A DNA stretch of 64,000 nt from Selaginella tamariscina (taxonomy: Eukaryota > Streptophyta > Lycopodiopsida > Selaginellales > Selaginellaceae): contig PUQB01000262.1 in NCBI GenBank assembly GCA_003024785.1, positions 186,001 to 250,000 of the forward strand, given 5' to 3'. Below are positions 32,086 through 44,939 of the stretch, in pieces. Made by a program: the position numbers and the translations under genes. Positions within the stretch are counted from its first letter, which is position 1, and each line of letters begins with the position of its first letter. Below the pieces are notes generated by a model that worked only from the letters and a program-made list of their open reading frames with translations, was not told the origin of the DNA and did not search any database.

Positions 32086-32118
<33 letters not shown>

Positions 32119-32132
32119 ACACATACACACAC
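32060..32132. repeat. (CT)n(CA)n compound microsatellite
   Basis: CT to about 32084, then CA with a few TA interruptions. Confidence 0.9.
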
Positions 32133-32994
32133 ACTTTGTTTTAAAATATAATTTACAAAAGCATTTAACATTTTTAAAATTTAATTTTATTATAGTACAC
32201 ATCTCTGTGTGTGTAAGAAAGGACCTTTTCTATGTTTAAATTGTTTTATTGTTCAGAATGAAATAAAACCTGGAGCCCTATTAGCTTTAGCTTTAAGGGC
32301 AGTTTGCAAGCAGAAACAGCATACTATATTAAAAATATATTAATTATAAATAGAATAACGACTATATTAAATATATATAAGTAAAAATTTGTTTTCAACA
32401 TTTCACATTTTCAAAGTAGATTATCTGCTTAAATAAGTAATCATTTTAAATTGTATTTTAAATTATTTACTATAATGAACGCTATAGTTCCATTTTATTA
32501 ACAATTAATAATTTTATTATTTTTTAACATTTTTTAATATAAAAAAATAATTTTTTAGAATAATATATGTTTAAAGAAAGAATATTCTTTAAAATGTATA
32601 TTTAAAATATTATATTAATATATAATGTTAATTAAAATTTTCTTTTATATTCCTATTTTCATGTATCATTCCCATTTAAGTATATTTTAATAATGCTCTG
32701 TTTGCATATATCTTTATGTAATATCTCTGAAAGTATACTTGGAGTATAAAATTTGCCAATTTGATATGCTGAAAATTGATCCAAATAAAGTGTTACAAGT
32801 AACAAGATTAAAAAGAGAGCCGTCTAATTCTAGAAAGTGTAGACTATGAACTTTGCACACCTGCTTGTGCAGCTACTATAGACGGACGGTTTGTCTACCT
32901 AAAACTTAGACAGGCCTAGAATTCAATATTTAAATGTGGTAGTTGCATATGCACATAATATACTACATATGGATCGACTGTACGTTGAATTAGA

Positions 32995-33114
32995 GTCATG
33001 TACGTGCGAATATAGAATTTACTTGACAGATGATTTGCTACCGTATACATCATTCCATACGTATATACGAATGTCATGTGCGTGCGAATATAGAATTTAG
33101 TTGACAGATGATTT
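32995..33114. repeat. Direct repeat, about 42 bp, two copies 78 bp apart
   Basis: Copies at about 32995-33036 and 33073-33114 share GTCATGT(A/G)CGTGCGAATA followed by TAGAATTTA(C/G)TTGACAG and ATGATTT. Confidence 0.8.
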
Positions 33115-34641
33115 CATACATCTGGATGGTAAACCCCAAAACGTACAGCCATTCTATATGTGCACATGTAATGCTTCCACTATACATGCTTTGTCTACAC
33201 TACTCCATATAGACATTCATAGCTTGACGAGATTTAATGTATGCAAGTTATAGAATGAACAGCGCGAAGAATCTGACAAGTAACATGCGCGCAGTATGGC
33301 GCCACGGGGAAACCAAAGGATCTGTTGCTATAACACGACTGCAAAAAGATGGATTTTGTGTTGTGGGTAACATGGATTCTGCGTGTCAGGACAAATGCCA
33401 GCCTAAAGCTTTGCCAACACCTCCCATACTTAACGAATTCTCCCTAGAACATTCATCTTTGTCCTTTGTTCTTCACTGCTAATTAATTTCAGCTTGTTTA
33501 TAAACTATATCGCAGACAAAGGAGATAATCAGCAATTCATCAGGTGTGTTTAGGTTAAACAAATATTAAGTTGGTGGACTACTATACCACATCGAAACAT
33601 AACACAAGTTTTATAATGCATGCAATACCAAAAACTTACAGAGTTTTAGTGTTTGTATACTGCATCGTGTAACACACACAGCTGTTAGTGTATACAAAGA
33701 TATGTATATTGTTATATTTACAGTCTATACGGTTAGATATACGTCATGTTACATACAGGTGTGTTTACAAACTAAATATTGACAAATATTATAGTAACTC
33801 CTGTCAAAATCATATAGTCATCAGGTGTTTAAGTTAAATTATACATTACATATGTATACTTATACACTAAACAGAAAGTATATTATGAATGCAGTTACAT
33901 GTATACACATACATACATATTTAAAATATGTGACTTATATATACCAATTCTCTTCTTATAATTTGTGATCGTAGATACGGTGTATCGGGTATACAAAAAT
34001 AGCAGCTTTATCGTCCGTATACGGAAAGCCTATACACGTACTTATATGCTATTTGTGTCAAGTGACAAGGGCATACATACCACCCTTTTGTCTTGCCCAG
34101 TTTACTAAATGTTATGATATTACTACGTTTAACATGATATCATTTGTATTAAATACACGAAGTTGTTGATTAAGTATATGAACTTTTAATTAGAAATTAA
34201 GAGTGACATTAATGTATGTATAACACTTACAATTTTGATGTAAACAACCCATTAATCTAGGTTACAATTTTAGGTTAATAATGTGCCAGATGACAGAATT
34301 GTGACCGTCGGATGGAGGACTCACTTTTCTCTCTCAGGTTACAATATATATAATGCGGAGCTGCAGTGGAGAATGGCGGCGGGTTAGAGCGCGCGGCGAG
34401 ATCGGGTAAGATCGATTCACGCTGCTTCACATAATCTCCCACTGTTCTTGCTGAAATTTGTACAAAAATCTGTATTTTCTGAGCTTTTGTGAGGGATTAG
34501 GCACATTTAGTGTGCAGATTAGATCGCCGCTGCGAAAGTCCGCATTTTCTGAGGTTAATTTGTATTTGTGCAGAGGTTCATTTTAGAAAAAAAAATGGGT
34601 ACGCATTTTATGAGGAGCTGATTGAGAATATACTGGCGAAA

Positions 34642-35314
34642 ATGCCAGGGAATATAAGGGTTGCAGGTATGTAATGGGTTTATCACGTGTATGTGTGTGT
34701 ACTCATGTGTTATGTGTTGGTTTTCAGTTCTGGAGGCCATCGACCTCCCTGCTACAATTACTGGTAACTTACACACATTATATAAACACACGTATATATG
34801 TAGTTGGTTTTCTTCTAAATTTTTTTTATATTCATGCAGCTGGAAAATCTGTCGCCGTTAAAGGTACATTTTGATTGTGTGTGTACATATATTCATATGA
34901 GCTTTTGCGTTCTTAGTTTCGGTTGGAAAGAAAGAGTTTCAGACTCCACCAGTCGAGCCACAAGACGGTCGGACACGACCATGGAATTCTGAATTTCTTT
35001 TGTATGTTCTTCTCCTTGTGTGTGTGTGTGTCTCAGAGTGCGTGTAGGTGTGTGTTGCCTGTGATTTATTATACGATCTAGCTATGTGTGCGTGTGTTGT
35101 ATTGTCCATGATTTATTTATACGATTTAGCTATGTACGCGTGCATCTGTCTGTCTGTGTCTCTCTCTGCGCTTATATGTATGTATGCATATGAATATCAT
35201 TATTTGATAACTGAGTATAAGTCTATCCAATCCATGTATATTCATATGATTAGTTCAGTCACACTTCGGAACGATTTAGTTCACTAAATGTTTGTGGGTA
35301 TGTCTTCGTTTATA

Positions 35315-35347
<33 letters not shown>

Positions 35348-35501
35348 CACACACACACACACACACATTATATATAATCATGCATGTCGGGAATCCATTG
35401 ATCAACTAATAACATTCAGCTGTACAGTCCCGTGCTCAATCTCCGTGACAATCTTGTTGTTGCCATGATGGACAGCAAAGGGACGTTGTTGCTAGAGCAG
35501 G

Positions 35502-35561
<60 letters not shown>

Positions 35562-37236
35562 AACGCACGCACACATATGCACATGCCAATAAACATCACG
35601 CAACGTATAGATATGTATAATCTCGATAATCTGTTCGTGCACATACATTCTCATTAATTCCTTATAAACATTTTTTCTTAGAACTGGAGACTCCTGGGAT
35701 TGTTCAGAAAGGCTTTCAAGATGCATTTGTTGCTCTTAAAGCTGGTGGTCGTTTACATATGAAAGTCAGCTTCGTGCTTTCCGAAGAAGAGCGGAAAAAG
35801 ATAGAAGCAATGGTATGATATGCACATATCTGTGTGTGTGTGTATCTTGGTGTTTGTTTCGGCCGGGCTACATTGAATTGTCTCCGTGTGTGTGTGTGTG
35901 CGCACTTGCATGTCTCGTGTGTGTGCATATGCATGCATATATAAACACGTACATCATCCTATGGTATTTGCAGAGACAAGCGGCAATGAAGAAGAGAAAA
36001 TCATATCGTAATGAGCCTTATCATCGATCCCGTAGACCGGTTTCTAGTGTGAGGATTACCGAAATAATCCCAGAAGAATGTGAAAGTATTCAAGATTCAA
36101 ACTCAAAGCGGCCACGCAAGGTTGTTATCATATACTATAATCATAAATGCGGTGTATGTATGGTTTAATATCTACCACGTGCTTATATTGGTTATATTGG
36201 TTATAGAACACAAGAGTGAAGAAACTGTAGAGTCTCCTTATAACAAAACGGAGGAAGCACTTTCAACTGATAGCAAGAGGGAGGAAGCAGTTTCAACTGA
36301 TAGCAAGAAAGGTACGAATGACCTCGTGTGCTTGGGCGTGCGTTTGTGTATTTGGGTATTTAATTTTGGGTAGCGTAAATAAGTGAACAAGATTATATTA
36401 CAGAATTCTAGCTGCTTATCGGATAACAGGATGAAATCAAGGAGGATGCAAAAGGAGGATGATAAAACTCATAAGAGAGTTACAATTGGCGAGACTGTGG
36501 AGAAGGTAAAACATTTCATATATTTATATAGTAGCACCTATTACTGTTAGCATTACCATATAATAGTGACTTGTATACTATGACAATGCTATTTTCAGTT
36601 AATCCGATATTCAGAGAATTTCAGCTGAGCATTCAAATCCTCAAAAGATATATAAAATATATTTTTGATATATACATAATACACCAAGCTTTAGGATGCG
36701 TATATATATAGCATGATATATATATATATATTGATATTCATTTTCATTTTCTAATGTCTCGCAGACAGTAGAAACCAGTAAATGGTTGGAGGATCTCGAG
36801 TTCAAGACTAAACCTGAGAAGTTTAGAGCGGCTAAAGCAGCGAGAGCAAACGAATGGATTAAGCAGCTGGATAAACGGAACTTTCCGGAGAGACAGAACA
36901 TTCCAGGGAATGCTTTAAAGAAAGAAGGTTTGAAGTTGAAAATTCACTTGCAAGAAGAAGCGCAGCGAGATAAATCCTTGAGGGAGGAAACTGCATCGAA
37001 CTTACCAAGATCGAATAAAACAGGTATGAATTGAATAATATATATGTGGGGTGTAATTAGCTAAGTTTATGATATAACAGTTAAACAAAAGCTTGAGGAG
37101 TGGAAAATGAAGGAATTTGGACCATGGAGTTCTAGGGTTAGACATGCAAGTGATAACTCTCCAATTAAACGTACAGGGTGGCTCTTGAAAAATCTAAGTC
37201 CGGTAGGCACGAGGATTTGTCGATCCAGCAGGTAAG

Positions 37237-37274
<38 letters not shown>

Positions 37275-38102
37275 ATTCTAACCGTGTTGCGTACTACGTT
37301 TGTAAAGCATGCTAGTGTGTGTGCCTTTACTTACTTTTGAGTATGTGCTTTTGTGTGTCTAACTGTTGTCTTTTAAACAGCCTGAACTCACGGCTGCAGC
37401 TGATGAGCTTTGGGCGTCAAATGTCAAGTCAGAACAGGTACCTATTGTTATCTATATACATACAATATATATTAAATATGTACTTCTTAATGCAATATGT
37501 ACTTTATCCCAAGCCCTTTAACCTGTCTATTGCGTGACTTTATATGTGTATGCATATATACACGATAATATAGTAATAATCATAAAAACGCAGTGCGTCT
37601 ATATACACATGGTATATACTATAGATGGGGGACACACTTATGCAGTGGTGTGAATTGTTTTCAATCAAAATAAATAAATAAATAAAAGTGAAAAGTAAAA
37701 ATGTGTTATAATGCACACACATATTTATTGTTTCTATTTCTTTACGTGCAGGATGGGCAAGCAACCAAGCATAAGAAAATTTCTGCTGGTGTAAAAGGCC
37801 TTGTCAAACAGGTTAGGCTATAGCTTTACACGCTCACGTGCGCACAGATACACAGAGGTTTACAAATTTTGATTATGCAGGTTCTAACTGGAGCAGCGGT
37901 TGTAGCTGGTGCATTTACCTTGTGGCCAAGGTACACTTGAACATTTTTTAATGTGTTATTTAATTTTAACATATGTGTACATGCGATTAGATGCATATGG
38001 TTAATACTTCCCACATACGCACGCACACGCACACAGGAACTATGCATTTATGACCGCATTTTGGTTACATATTGCAGGAAAGGTTCTTCAAAGAAAAAGT
38101 AA
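34642..38102 (+). CDS. C2-like domain protein with C-terminal hydrophobic tail, about 15 exons
   Basis: Exons traced: 34642-34666, 34728-34763, 34840-34863, 34917-35001, 35428-35500, 35690-35812, 35974-36120, 36215-36311, about 36404-36505, 36765-37023, 37081-37231, 37381-37437, 37752-37811, 37881-37930, 38078-38102. The first six encode a C2-like plant domain: IRVAVLEAIDLPA, VSVGKKEFQTPP, WNSEFLF, LNLRDNLVVAMMDSKG, GFQDAFVALKAGG and HMKVSFVLSEEERKKIE. The middle is charged and Ser/Lys-rich with two near-identical STDSK units. The end is QVLTGAAVVAGAFTLWPRKG followed by SSKKK, a likely membrane tail. I recall similar uncharacterised plant proteins but no firm name. Two joins are unresolved: exon 8 to 9, and a register change inside exon 11 near 37170, which may be missed introns or base errors. 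Confidence 0.7.
35315..35367. repeat. (TA)n(CA)n microsatellite in intron 4 of the C2-like gene
   Basis: A TA run to about 35337 is followed by a CA run to 35367. It lies about 60 bp before the exon 5 acceptor. Confidence 0.9.
35504..35562. repeat. (CT)n(CA)n microsatellite at a splice donor
   Basis: It starts three bases after the exon 5 end (35500), so the donor itself reads GTATCTCTCT. Confidence 0.9.
37239..37272. repeat. (TA)n microsatellite at a splice donor
   Basis: It begins a few bases after the exon 11 donor GTAAGC at 37232. Confidence 0.9.
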
Positions 38103-38590
38103 ACTCTGGTGTTTGACCGCTTAAACCCTGAAGTGAGTATCTCTCTCTCACGCACACGCACAATGTATGTTTTTGTTTATAATCAGTGTACTATGTATAT
38201 TATACATATTATGTGTATATAGAAATTCTCTCTCTCTTTTTCACACACACACGTGCATGTGCGCACGCGTGCACTCACAAAATGTGTCTCTGTTTCTGTT
38301 AATGTTTATAGACACTTTGAAGGCCACGGTTCTACATGTTGCTTTAATGGCTCTACTATGCCTTTCCACATGCATATATGCATTACACACTTGCATGTGT
38401 GTGTGTGTGTAACTCATCTAAGCCCATTGCAGATAGGTGGAAGCATTGTGTCTATCCTGGTAAACAGCAAGAGCTTTTTGGAAGTAGAGGCATATGGATT
38501 GTGCATGAGCTTCTGTGTGAAGTGAAAGGAAAATCATTGTGTAGTTTAACGCTTTGTAAAAATAATTAACTTTGTAATAAGACTTAACCT
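38103..38590 (+). other. Probable 3' untranslated region of the C2-like gene
   Basis: It contains (CT)n and (CA)n tracts resembling the gene's introns, and splice-like borders (for example an acceptor before 38312), so the 3' UTR may be spliced. A short AT-rich end lies near 38560-38590. This is inferred from position only. Confidence 0.4.
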
Positions 38591-41500
38591 GTGAGTTTTA
38601 TGTTTTTGCTATTGTAAGGTAACTAGGGTAACCTACGTATTTACTGTACCGTAGTTACCTTAGACTATGTTAAATTTATATATATTTGTATAGTTTGTAT
38701 ATACATAAAATGAATATCAGAAATATCCAATAGTATTTTAGATCCCACCAGGCACTAAGATTTTCTTGCTTATCACCAAGACTTTGAATTTCATTTTCAT
38801 TATAAACATAATATGCAGCATCACACACAGGGAATATACATTATATATCTTAGGAATGAATTCTTTTGTAAGTTTTTGGTTAAGTTTTGGATAGTTTAAG
38901 AAATTATATATCTTAGAAAGACTAGATTTTTCGGGTAAATTTAATATATTAAAGTTTGTGATTGTATGATTAATAAGTATTTTATTGTTATTTTAATATT
39001 ATTGAAACTCTTGGTTAGTGACGATTTGAATATAAAAAAGTTTATAATATATATTGAAATTTAAAACATGTTCAAAATAAAATAGATAAAATGTAAATTT
39101 AAGACCCAGTGATATGTTCTTTAAAATGTTTTACAAATATTGTTGGAATCCAGAATATTTAAACTTAAAAAGTTAAAAGACAATTGTGAAAAGCTCACGG
39201 CTTTGAAAAATTATGATTTAAAATTACTTAAACTTAATGGTATTAAATCATGATGTTTACTACGTAATTTAGTTTTTAAAACTAAAAATAAAATACTATG
39301 AGACTTTAAGTAATCTTAAATAATGAGTTTTAAAACCTCAATTTATGACCATCTTAAACTGAAATAATTTTCAATAGTTTTAGTTAAATCGTAAGTTTTA
39401 AAACTGTACACTTTAGCTTTAAAAATCTTAAATTATGAATTTGAAAATTTAAATATAAGTTCTTAAAATTATAATTTAGGTTAAAATTATAATTTATCCT
39501 ATGTTTTTTTAAAATATTGATTTTTAAAATCTTAGCCACGCCTTAAAAAAAATCATAGGAAAATGAAAAAAGTCTTATAAATAATGTAATTAAGTAGCTT
39601 TTACATTCGATAAGTAAGGTAGGATAAAATAATGAAATACATATATTTTAAAGTTAAACTTAATGAGCATTTCAATAAAACAAATGGATGTTAGATTTAC
39701 ATGTTTTTATTTGTGAGCAATGTGAAAAAAAGTTATAATCAAGTTGATAACTTAATAATTTTTGAATTAAATTTTTTATCTTTGGACATAATAAAATTTA
39801 TAAAGGTAAATCTGTGTTGTTTTTATATTTTTTTATTACTTACTTCTTTTAAAAAAATTCCATCTATAATAGCATAAGAATTAGGTTTTATTAATAATAA
39901 ATATTAATAAGGACCCATTATACAATAAAACATACTAAATAAGTTATATTTAAATGATTGAAAGTGAATTAATAATGTCTTTATACCTTAAAGAGCTATA
40001 ATATGAATTTTGTTTATCATAATTAAAGCATGTAAATACTATATTCGATTTTAGAAAAACTAAAAATTTGATATATAAAAATAAAATTTAAAAAAATAGG
40101 AACACTATAGTTGATTTAGAAAAATTTAAAAAGTTAACACATAAATATAACGTTCTTAAACTTTTTACCTAAATCATTTGATAATTATTTATTAAATTTT
40201 ATAAGATTGTTTATGTCTAAGAAAAATCAAAAAGTTCTTAATTAATAATATGAAATACTTTTTAACAAAAGATCTTTTATAATACTATTAAAAGGATATT
40301 CAAGATTATTGTAACATAAAATAAATAATAATAATACACAATATTATTTTTAAAAAATCATTTAAATGCATTATTTTATTATAAAATATTAAAATAATAT
40401 GGAAAAATAGGATTGAAGTTGAACATTTTCATAGAGGAATGGGGAATTTAAAAGCATAATTCATAAGAATATTCCTCATTCATATATATATATATAGAGA
40501 GAGAGAGAGATAAAAACAAATAAATTCTTTTACTACTTGTCGAAGAGTAGAAAATTCATAGCCTTGGAAAAAAACTTTTTGAATGAGTAATTATAATTTA
40601 TATTAAAATAATGTTATAAAATAATAAGAAATGAATTTAAAAAATAAATAAAATAGTATAATTAAAATATCAAGATACTCCATATTAGAAAATACAATAA
40701 TATATAAAATACACGGTAATAAAATAATTATTAAAATATTCATAATTTTTCAGATATTATAAGTGAATAATACTACATGTGTTATAGGTAAAAATTAGAT
40801 GTGTTATAAGTGTATAAAAAGAAATGATTATATATATTATATTAATAAAAAATAGAGCACAATATTTTAAGATGTTTAATTAATACAAATGAAAGATAAA
40901 TATATTTTTTTAATTTTATAAACATTAATTTGAAATATTTAAAATACAAGGAAAACATTACAACTAAAACGGGTATTATTCAACCGTCGGATTCTTGTTA
41001 ATCACTTTGGTAGATTTGATTTAAAATATTTAAAAAAAAAAAAAAAAAAACATTACAACAGAAGTAACAATACCAATATAATTCAACCTTCTAATAATTC
41101 TTTAATATAAATTTTGCAAGACAATTTTCTTATCATGTTAGTAATAATATTACCCGTTTTATACTTCTAAAATATAAGAATAACAATAGATAAGTCCTGC
41201 TCTATTCTTGTCTCACGGATTAAGCTTTTTGCATTTGCGAGAAGCAAAGGATTTATCACACATTTATATATCATCAAACTCTACTGCACTTCTTTAGCTA
41301 ATACAGTTGTATATCACCACTTATCTCACTAAATTTCACTGCACATATATATATATATATATGGAGGTTTATACACTACCTTTTGAATAACAATTAGGAT
41401 TTATTTAAGCCAAAATAGTGATCAGATAAGCTACTGAGCTTGGCCAGGCCCACAAATTTGATTCATCCATCCAATTCGATATACAAGGGCTTTCTTGTTT

Positions 41501-41680
41501 TATCCTGTATTTAATAGTAATACATATGTATTCTCACCACCACTGTCGTCGAAATCATGTTCCTCGGAGTGAAAACAATCCACAGTGCAGAAAATTTACT
41601 CTAGTTACAAAATCATGCACTTTTTCCATGATAGGATTGGATTGCGTATCTCTTGGACAAAGAGTGGAACGATGGTGATG
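38591..41680. other. AT-rich gene desert
   Basis: No gene is supported. It is very AT-rich, with a poly-A run at 41031-41050, (TA)n(GA)n near 40482-40511 and an imperfect inverted repeat near 38617-38662 (GTAACTAGGGTAACCTACG against CGTAGTTACC). Confidence 0.6.
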
Positions 41681-41686
41681 GTCATG

Positions 41687-42060
41687 TTAAGGATGCGTTC
41701 CATGAATAGAAGATAAGCATTTCCAACATGGGGAGAGACTTATTTTGTTAGTCCACACTACAGCGAAGGTAAAATATACACAGAGATGCATTATGTCTTC
41801 GCAGCAAGAGACAGCTGCCTTGAAATTCTTATGGTTAGAACACCGATGCTTACTGTAGTCAGGGAGCTCCACAAGGCAGTTCCTGCAAGAATAAGCTTCG
41901 TGCAGCTCGTTAGATCCAGTTAAAGAAGATGGTGTCAATCACCTGATCGGTTGCAGAAGGGAATTTCTCATCCCCTCACTGGTTGTCCCAGCCGACCTCT
42001 GCATTTCTTACTTCCACGTTCTCGGTCTCATCTTGTATATCCTCTCCTGCAACAGACTGC
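41687..42060 (-). pseudogene. Possible 3' exons of a decayed gene, weakly Yippee-like
   Basis: The minus strand near 41850-41910 reads AYSCRNCLVELPDYSKHRC, with a CxxC pair that recalls the start of Yippee zinc-binding proteins. The second CxxC expected there was not found. A separate minus-strand stretch, 42060 down to a stop at 41978, reads GEDIQDETENVEVRNAEVGW after an AG acceptor. The two are not clearly one gene. I give it low confidence. Confidence 0.25.
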
Positions 42061-42388
42061 AGTGCATATATAGCAGGTCAAGAAATTAAACTGAGAAATG
42101 TTGTAATCGCTTTCCGAGACAATCAAACTAAATACATCTCAAGAATGAAAAAGAAAGATGATTTCCGTGAATGTTATGTGTTCTAGAGCTACGAGCATGG
42201 TTAAGTCAGTCCAGGACCATGTTGACAACTTTATGTCATGTAATTATAAACATAAATTCATTGCGAACCAAAAGCTGTTCTTCAGGAACTTGATAAAGTT
42301 CACGATAAACGTAAATGTAGACTGTGATATGAAATGCCGTGAACTTATGGATTAGGATTTAAAGCTCATTCAAGTAATGGATTTAAGC

Positions 42389-42444
42389 CTGGAAACAAAA
42401 GAACCTAAACCAATTGTTACCGGTTTAGATTCTCTTATTCCCAG
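42389..42444. repeat. 56-bp hairpin repeat, copy 1
   Basis: Arms of 23 bases around a 10-base loop (AATTGTTACC) pair at 19 of 23 positions. The arms begin CTGGAAACAAAAG and end CTTATTCCCAG. It lies at the end of a longer dispersed repeat (about 42310-42480) related to 44100-44360. Confidence 0.75.
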
Positions 42445-44273
42445 TCTCAACCCCGTCACTTCTAAACTTCAAAGTAATATGGAAAAGAAGAAATAATCCT
42501 ATTTGCGTGAAAAGGGTAGAGAACGTTGATTAAACTATCTAAGGTGGTTAGCATTAACCTTGATTAACTATCATGATTCTCTACCCCGGCTAGGTCTATA
42601 TAGTCCATGCATATCAAGCTGATCTGTCATTGAGACTGACCAGTCAACGAGACTGACCAAAGATACGCTTATCCCTGGTAGGCTCGTACAAAACCAGAGA
42701 ATATACTACCATATCATGTATTAATATATATGCATGTAAATTCTAGAAACCAGGTTGTTCGTTTTAATATATAATGAAATAAAAAACTTGTATATATCTG
42801 TATCTGTACCGTATATCTATTCATTTACCACGGGGATCACACATTAGCTATAATTTATACTTGATTAGGTTAGTGAATTCTTTAATGGTTTGTATCTGCA
42901 ACGACTTACTGTCACAAATCTACGTACGACATATATTATGTATACAGGCTAGCATGATATTGACACCCAGGCAGATTATATATATGTTCAAAATGGTATC
43001 ATTATCCATAGCTAAAACATCTTTAGGTTTGATCTTGTTTCCTAACGTTCAACCGAGGTCACATATCGGTCGTCACAGTGCCGTGACATCACATATTCGT
43101 CATGACGTCATGCCATACTTAATTAAACTGATTTAAGAATATGTTTAAGTCAAAATTCCACAATATAATATATCTTAAAGATATACTTTAATTGATAAAA
43201 TATCATTAATATATTATGACCATATTCTCACTGGTCTTTGTTCAAAATAAACAATGTTTAAATCATACAGTAGAAATATACAACGTATTTTAAAAATATT
43301 TCTTTAATTATTTCTTGTAAATTTTATTTTATTTAGTCTTAAAATTTATTTAAATAAATTGTATGCAGAATTTGCTTTTCAATATGGTTATACATACATG
43401 TGAGGCTTCACAACTCTGTCATTTTTGTGTATTTATTGAACTAAAAGCTCAATTGCATATATAAATTAAAAAATAAAAAATAAATTTAAATCACTAATTA
43501 TGAAGTGTATCGTGGTTACTAAAACTGTATTTAGGACATAATTAATAAAAAAGCTTGCATGTTCATGTATTATTAAAGATGAAAATGTAAGATAACTACG
43601 TATTTAATATACCTAATCATATTTGAACTATCCAATAAACCCATAATAGATTATCTCAATTATAAGATTAATCCCATATATACCTTAATGTAACCTAAGT
43701 ATTTACCATAATTACCTTACAAAAACTTTTGATTTTTTAGTTAGATCATTACAAGTATATACTATATGTGTGCATGGGTAGAGAAACGAAGAAGAGTAGA
43801 AAGTAGCATATAAAAACTAGTTAAGTAAATTTAAATCTAGTATAAACATATATTATCATACGAGTAAACATACATATTTGAATGTAAATATAATTTTGTT
43901 AAATAACTAGTAATTAAGACTAATTAATAATTAATTAGTTTTTTGAAAACTTCGATGAAAATTTAAAATTAGTTCGCATAATTATTATCTTAAAAACATA
44001 TTTTTAACTAAATAGTCTGAATTTTATTTCAATTTTAACCGGATTTATCGTATACACTCTTGAAAAACACAAAATTTTCAGGGAACCGTTAAATGTTCAT
44101 AACAAATTTAAGCTTTATATATTAATACAATATGAAATGCCATGAACTTATTGACGGTAAGATCTACAACCCGTACATTTTACATGCATACAACTCATAA
44201 CAATCAGATTGTTCTGGACAGGCAAAGAGAGCCTCTATATTCTAAATTGTAAATAGAAGTGATAGATTTAAGT

Positions 44274-44329
44274 CTGGAAACAAAGGAACCTAGACCAATT
44301 GCTAGCGGTCTAAATTCCTTTGTTCCCAG
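44274..44329. repeat. 56-bp hairpin repeat, copy 2
   Basis: The arms pair at 20 of 23 positions around AATTGCTAGC. Compared with copy 1, two base pairs change from A-T to G-C with both sides altered. Confidence 0.75.
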
Positions 44330-44939
44330 TCTCAATCCCGCCACCTATAACTTCAAAGGACAGAACCAAATACAAAATCTGTGTTGGTTAATAACGAAGA
44401 ATTGAACATATATAATTATAAATAAACACGTAAAACTCAGCCACTGGAAAAATGCTGACCTTATCATGATTCAACAATTTTCATTATTATAAATTCGTCC
44501 ATATTTTTGACGCATATACAGCTAATCTGACCAAAAATATGACTGTTCATCCACTGTGACATCAAGCAATATATATAAATCTAAATAGAATAGAAAATAT
44601 ATTTGAAATCCACAATATAGGTTGTCCGTTTTATAATAAAATATGAGCGAGGAATTTTGTCTGCATTTACCATAACTTAAGAGAAAGACTTCTATTTGCT
44701 AGTACATCATTTTGTTTGGAGACAGTACATGGTTGGTTTTTCCTTGTGTGGGTGGCCTTCCCTGTCGGTCACGGGGTATCAATCTCTTTGCTAGCGACGT
44801 CCTTCTGACGTGCTGGTTTCAGATCCAGGCTGCAAAGTTGCTGTTAGTGTCGAGCATAGGTATTACGTGATATGGATCCTCGTGTGCTTGTCATGCCTTG
44901 CTGCTGTGGACATTTATAATATGTGACAAGTTTGTTTAT

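Larger units (their letters stand above)
30618..34300. other. AT-rich intergenic sequence with dinucleotide repeats
   Basis: No gene is supported. (CT)n then (CA)n arrays lie at 30934-30984 and 32060-32132. A direct repeat lies at 32995-33114. A frame at 33237-33482 has more balanced composition but no domain. Confidence 0.6.

Noticed and set aside
32060..32132. Arg/Glu and Val/Cys repeat proteins over the microsatellites
   Set aside because: They are translations of (CT)n and (CA)n runs, not genes.
33237..33482. 81-residue gene upstream of the C2-like gene
   Set aside because: No recognisable motif, splice partner or promoter evidence; a chance frame is as likely.
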